A DNA stretch of 7,524 nt from Clostridiales bacterium (GTDB lineage: Bacteria > Bacillota > Clostridia > Christensenellales > Aristaeellaceae). The stretch spans positions 1-7,524 of the forward strand of contig JAAZAQ010000046.1 of assembly GCA_012514225.1 (NCBI GenBank), written 5' to 3'. The notes under the pieces were generated by a model. The model was not told the origin of the DNA. It did no database searches and saw only the letters and a program-made list of their open reading frames with translations. The translations under genes and the position numbers were made by a program. This document shows positions 4,748 to 7,524 of this stretch, piece by piece (positions within the stretch are counted from its first letter, which is position 1; each line of letters starts with the position of its first letter).

Positions 4748-5895
4748 CGGGGCGCCTGTACGCGGCGCTGAGCGTGCTCGCGGTGGCCGGGCTGTCCGCC
4801 CTGTCGCTGGGCGGGCCGATTTTTTATTTTATCTCGCTGACCCTCCTTTTGATGGTGCTCTATGGCTTTCTGAGCGCCTTCCTGCAAAGCCGGCTGACCC
4901 GGCTGGACCAGCGGCTGGACGCCCGGCAGGCGGAGCGCGGGGACAGCGCGGTGATGACCCTGTCGCTGTCGGGAAGAAACCCGCTGCCCGCCGGGCCTGT
5001 GCTGCTGCAGCTGACGCTGCCGGACGGCGGCGGCGCCGTTTCCCTGCGGCCGGGCTTCCTGCGTGCCCGGGAAACGCGCCTCGACCTGCAGTTCCCCCAC
5101 GTGGGGGTGTGGAGGTGCGGCGCGGAGCGGCTGGTGTTCACCGACCTGTTCGGCCTGTTCCGCCTGCCCCGCAAACCCCAGGGGGAACTGCCGGAGCTGG
5201 CCGTGCTGCCGCGCAGTTTCGAGGTGCAGCCGCTGGTCTTTTCCCGCATGGACGACGGGCGCGCCTTGCCCAACCGGGCCGGGGAGGACGTCACCTCGCC
5301 GGAGGACACGCGCGCCTACCGCCAGGGCGACCCTTTCAAGCGCATCCACTGGAAGCTGTCCATCCGCAGCCGCGAGCTGGTGGTAAGGCGGTTCGAAGTG
5401 CCCGCGCCGCCGGACACGCTGGTTTTGATGGACTGCACGGACCCGGTGGGCGGGGAGGCGGCGCCGGACGGCAGGCTCCGGCTGCGGGACACCCTGTGCG
5501 AGACCGCGCTGGCGGTGGCGCAGATGCAAATGTCAGGCGGCCATCCCGTGCGGGTGCCGCTGTACGGCGCCCGGCAAAGCGAGTTCCACGCCGACCGCGT
5601 CGGCTCCCTGCCGCTTTTGAAGGAAGAGCTGGCCTACCAGCTGTTCCGGGGCGGGGAGCCGTTTGAGCAGGTGCTCAACCTGGAATTGCGCCGCATGCGC
5701 CGGACCGGCGCAACGGTCGTGGTCACCACCCGGCTGGACGCGGTTATCGTGGAGGGCGTGAGCAACATCCGCGCGTCCGGACCCAGCGTGCGGTTCTACC
5801 TGATTACCTTTTCCGCCGGGGACGGGCGGTACGCGCCCTTCATCGCCCGGCTGCAGCAGAAGATGGTCGAGGTGTGCTATGTCACGCCTGCCTGA
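4744..5895 (+). CDS. DUF58 domain membrane protein
   Basis: The protein has 383 residues. Two N-terminal membrane segments (about 6-22 and 24-46) anchor a soluble domain, probably cytoplasmic. The diagnostic DUF58 block lies at residues 187-218: TRAYRQGDPFKRIHWKLSIR then VVRRFE. This is the conserved R-x-Y-x-x-G-D-x-x-R-x-I-H-W-K motif of the family. A following hydrophobic strand, LVLMDCTDP (226-234), resembles the start of a von Willebrand A-like fold, with only a partial metal-site D-x-T pattern. Proteins of this kind are nearly always encoded beside a MoxR ATPase and are thought to be its partner. The molecular function is unknown. The start overlaps the moxR stop by 4 nt with only AAAGGG touching the ATG, so translation is probably coupled. 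The C-terminus overlaps the next gene by 17 nt. Confidence 0.94.
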   Translation: MTGRLYAALSVLAVAGLSALSLGGPIFYFISLTLLLMVLYGFLSAFLQSRLTRLDQRLDARQAERGDSAVMTLSLSGRNPLPAGPVLLQLTLPDGGGAVSLRPGFLRARETRLDLQFPHVGVWRCGAERLVFTDLFGLFRLPRKPQGELPELAVLPRSFEVQPLVFSRMDDGRALPNRAGEDVTSPEDTRAYRQGDPFKRIHWKLSIRSRELVVRRFEVPAPPDTLVLMDCTDPVGGEAAPDGRLRLRDTLCETALAVAQMQMSGGHPVRVPLYGARQSEFHADRVGSLPLLKEELAYQLFRGGEPFEQVLNLELRRMRRTGATVVVTTRLDAVIVEGVSNIRASGPSVRFYLITFSAGDGRYAPFIARLQQKMVEVCYVTPA

Positions 5896-7524
5896 GAACA
5901 CCCCGCGCCGCCTGGCCGGCTTCCTGCTCACGGCGCTGATTGCCTGGGCAATGGCGCGGCCGCTGCTGCACGCGCTGTCCCTGGGGCAGGAAGAGCCGCT
6001 CGCCGTCCTCTACGCGCTGACCGCCTCCCTCCTCATCAGCCTGCTGTCGCTGCCCCGGCGCGGGCTGGCCGTGGCGGCGCCGCTCGTCCTGGCCGGCCTG
6101 CTGATTCTGTCCGCCGCGCTGTGGAAGGAGTCGCTGCCCGCCCGGGCCTTCGCCTTCCTGACGTCCCTGTCCATGGGCACGCCGGCGGCGGACGCGGCGC
6201 GGCTGTACATGGACGCGCTGCTGCCCTTCCTGCTCATAGCGCTGGCCCTGTACGCGCGGCTGCTGATGGAGGGCGACCCCGCCTTTTCCCTGCCGCTGCT
6301 GACGGCGCCCCTGATGCTGGTATGGTACCTGCACCGCGGGGAAAGCGTATGGCCCTACGCGCCCGCCATGCTGTGCCTGCCGCTGCTGTACGCCTACACC
6401 GCGGCCGCCCCGGAAATGCCAAGGCAGGCTCCGGTCGGCAGGGCGCGCGGATTGCAAGCCGTCGCGGTGGCGCTGGCGCTGACGCTCCTGGCCTTCCTCC
6501 TGACCCCGGCCTTCCGGCAGACCTATCCCCCCGCGGAACGCATGGCCGACAACATCCGCCGCACGGTGGAGGACTATTTTTTCTTCACCGACACCCGCAA
6601 CATGTTCACCCTTTCCTCCCAGGGCTACCAGCCCATGGGGGAGCGCGGGCTGGGCGGGCGGCCGCGCATATCCCTCAACCCCGTCCTGCGGGTCGAGGCG
6701 GAGGGCCGGCTGTACCTGCGCGGCACGGCGCTGGACCTGTACAACGGGCGCGCCTGGTTCGACTCCCTGTCCAGCGAGCGCTACGGCTGGCTGTCCGGGC
6801 GCTTTGCCGCCCTGCGCGCCGGCCTGTTCGACGAGGGCTTGCCCCGGGACGACCGCATCCCGGTGAAACAGGCAGCCGTCACGATGCTGGACACCATGCC
6901 CTCCACCCTCTTCATCGCCCAGCGCCCGCGGGCGCTGGAGCCGGGGGACGGGATGGTGCCCTATTTCAACGCCTCCTCCGAGCTGTTCATCACCCGCGAT
7001 TTACGGGAGGGGGACGCCTACGCCTTCCGCTACGAGCCCTACGTCGCGGGGGAGCCGATGACCGACGCGCTGGCCGGACGCCTGCAGGGCGCCGCGCAGC
7101 CGGCGAACCTGCCGGAAGCGTATTTCCGCCTGCCGCAGCACCTCTTGCCCGACGGGCAGGTGGCGACCCTGGCGCGGGACATTGCGGGCGGGGAAACCGA
7201 CCCCTACCGCCAGGCGCTCCGGCTGATGAATTACCTCAAGACAAACTACGCCTATTCCCTCGACGTGCCCGACGCGCCGGACGACATGGATTTTGCCGCC
7301 CACTTCCTGTTTGAGACGAAAGCGGGCTACTGTACCTATTTCGCGACGGCCATGACGGTGATGGCGCGCTCCCTGGGCCTGCCCGCCCGCTATGTGGAGG
7401 GCTTCCTGGCCCGGCCGGACGGCGCGGGCAGCGTGACCCTGTCCGGCCGGGAGGCGCATGCCTGGACGGAAATCCATATCGCCGGCCTGGGCTGGGTGAC
7501 CTTCGACGCCACCGCCGGGGCGGG
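5879..7524 (+). CDS. Transglutaminase-like multi-pass membrane protein, C-terminus cut by the window edge
   Basis: The frame is open from ATG 5879 to the window end (548 codons seen, no stop). About seven hydrophobic segments occupy residues 11-31, 41-58, 62-82, 111-130, 134-151, 159-174 and 191-211. From about 212 follows a soluble region, predicted outside the membrane, with YLRGTALDLYNGRAWFDS, a motif typical of bacterial TgpA-type proteins. The transglutaminase core is complete: Cys485 in AGYCTYFATAMTVMARSLGL, His527 in GREAHAWTEIH and Asp543 in WVTFDAT. Such folds catalyse acyl transfer or peptide-bond cleavage through a Cys-His-Asp triad; the substrate here is unknown. Relatives usually end with a further membrane helix and a DUF4129-like tail, which would lie beyond the window. 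The start has GAGGTG (5869-5874) 4 nt upstream and overlaps the DUF58 gene by 17 nt. It completes the MoxR-DUF58-transglutaminase trio. Confidence 0.94.
   Translation, partial: MSRLPENTPRRLAGFLLTALIAWAMARPLLHALSLGQEEPLAVLYALTASLLISLLSLPRRGLAVAAPLVLAGLLILSAALWKESLPARAFAFLTSLSMGTPAADAARLYMDALLPFLLIALALYARLLMEGDPAFSLPLLTAPLMLVWYLHRGESVWPYAPAMLCLPLLYAYTAAAPEMPRQAPVGRARGLQAVAVALALTLLAFLLTPAFRQTYPPAERMADNIRRTVEDYFFFTDTRNMFTLSSQGYQPMGERGLGGRPRISLNPVLRVEAEGRLYLRGTALDLYNGRAWFDSLSSERYGWLSGRFAALRAGLFDEGLPRDDRIPVKQAAVTMLDTMPSTLFIAQRPRALEPGDGMVPYFNASSELFITRDLREGDAYAFRYEPYVAGEPMTDALAGRLQGAAQPANLPEAYFRLPQHLLPDGQVATLARDIAGGETDPYRQALRLMNYLKTNYAYSLDVPDAPDDMDFAAHFLFETKAGYCTYFATAMTVMARSLGLPARYVEGFLARPDGAGSVTLSGREAHAWTEIHIAGLGWVTFDATAGA

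Noticed and set aside
6121..7314. 397-codon + strand frame inside the transglutaminase gene
   Set aside because: It is an Arg/Ala/Pro/Gly-rich shadow. The other + strand frame holds the membrane segments and the Cys-His-Asp triad and is continuous from 5879 to the window end.
1..7524. Mobile elements, CRISPR arrays or a defence island
   Set aside because: There are no transposase or integrase frames, no terminal repeats with target duplications, no spaced direct repeats and no nuclease or toxin families. Gene content is ordinary chromosomal.

Overview
The window is a GC-rich stretch (about two thirds G+C, judged by eye) of bacterial chromosome. It is most likely from a high-GC member of the Firmicutes, class Clostridia or a close relative. 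The reasons are AAGGAGG-type ribosome binding sites, consensus sigma-A promoters with 17-nt spacers, a TipAS-type regulator tail, a pyruvate kinase without the C-terminal extension, and a MoxR / DUF58 / transglutaminase cluster. The lineage is an inference from style, not from a marker gene. Coding density is high, and no mobile element, CRISPR array, rRNA or tRNA is visible.

Layout. (1) 1-149 is the C-terminal tail of a + strand TipAS-domain regulator, closed by a good intrinsic terminator (154-183). (2) 348-1292 on the - strand is an AEC-family (auxin efflux carrier-like) membrane transporter, convergent with the regulator. (3) 1293-1431 is a divergent promoter region serving the transporter and pyruvate kinase. 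(4) 1432-2856 encodes pyruvate kinase, overlapped by 4 nt (ATGA) by a GNAT acetyltransferase (2853-3389). (5) 3390-3796 is a 407-nt non-coding gap. It contains a post-GNAT hairpin, a dense run of inverted repeats with mutually exclusive pairings, a perfect 8-bp-arm palindrome, and a strong promoter. (6) 3797-7524 is a three-gene operon with overlapping reading frames: a MoxR-type AAA+ ATPase, a membrane-anchored DUF58 protein, and a multi-pass transglutaminase-like protein. The last gene is cut by the window edge with its Cys-His-Asp triad intact.

How the genes work together. The MoxR-DUF58-transglutaminase set is a widespread conserved trio. The ATPase is thought to act as a chaperone-like partner of the DUF58 (vWA-like) protein, with the transglutaminase-like enzyme displayed outside the membrane. 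Its substrate is not established and cannot be read from the sequence. Pyruvate kinase is glycolytic housekeeping; the coupled acetyltransferase has no recognisable substrate.

The protein families are all known. The least explained DNA is the 3390-3796 gap. It combines a possible operator, a promoter whose -10 box overlaps the U-tract of a would-be antisense terminator, and a structured segment that could be an unrecognised RNA. Both + strand promoters here are followed at once by a perfect GC-rich hairpin at the predicted 5' end of the mRNA.
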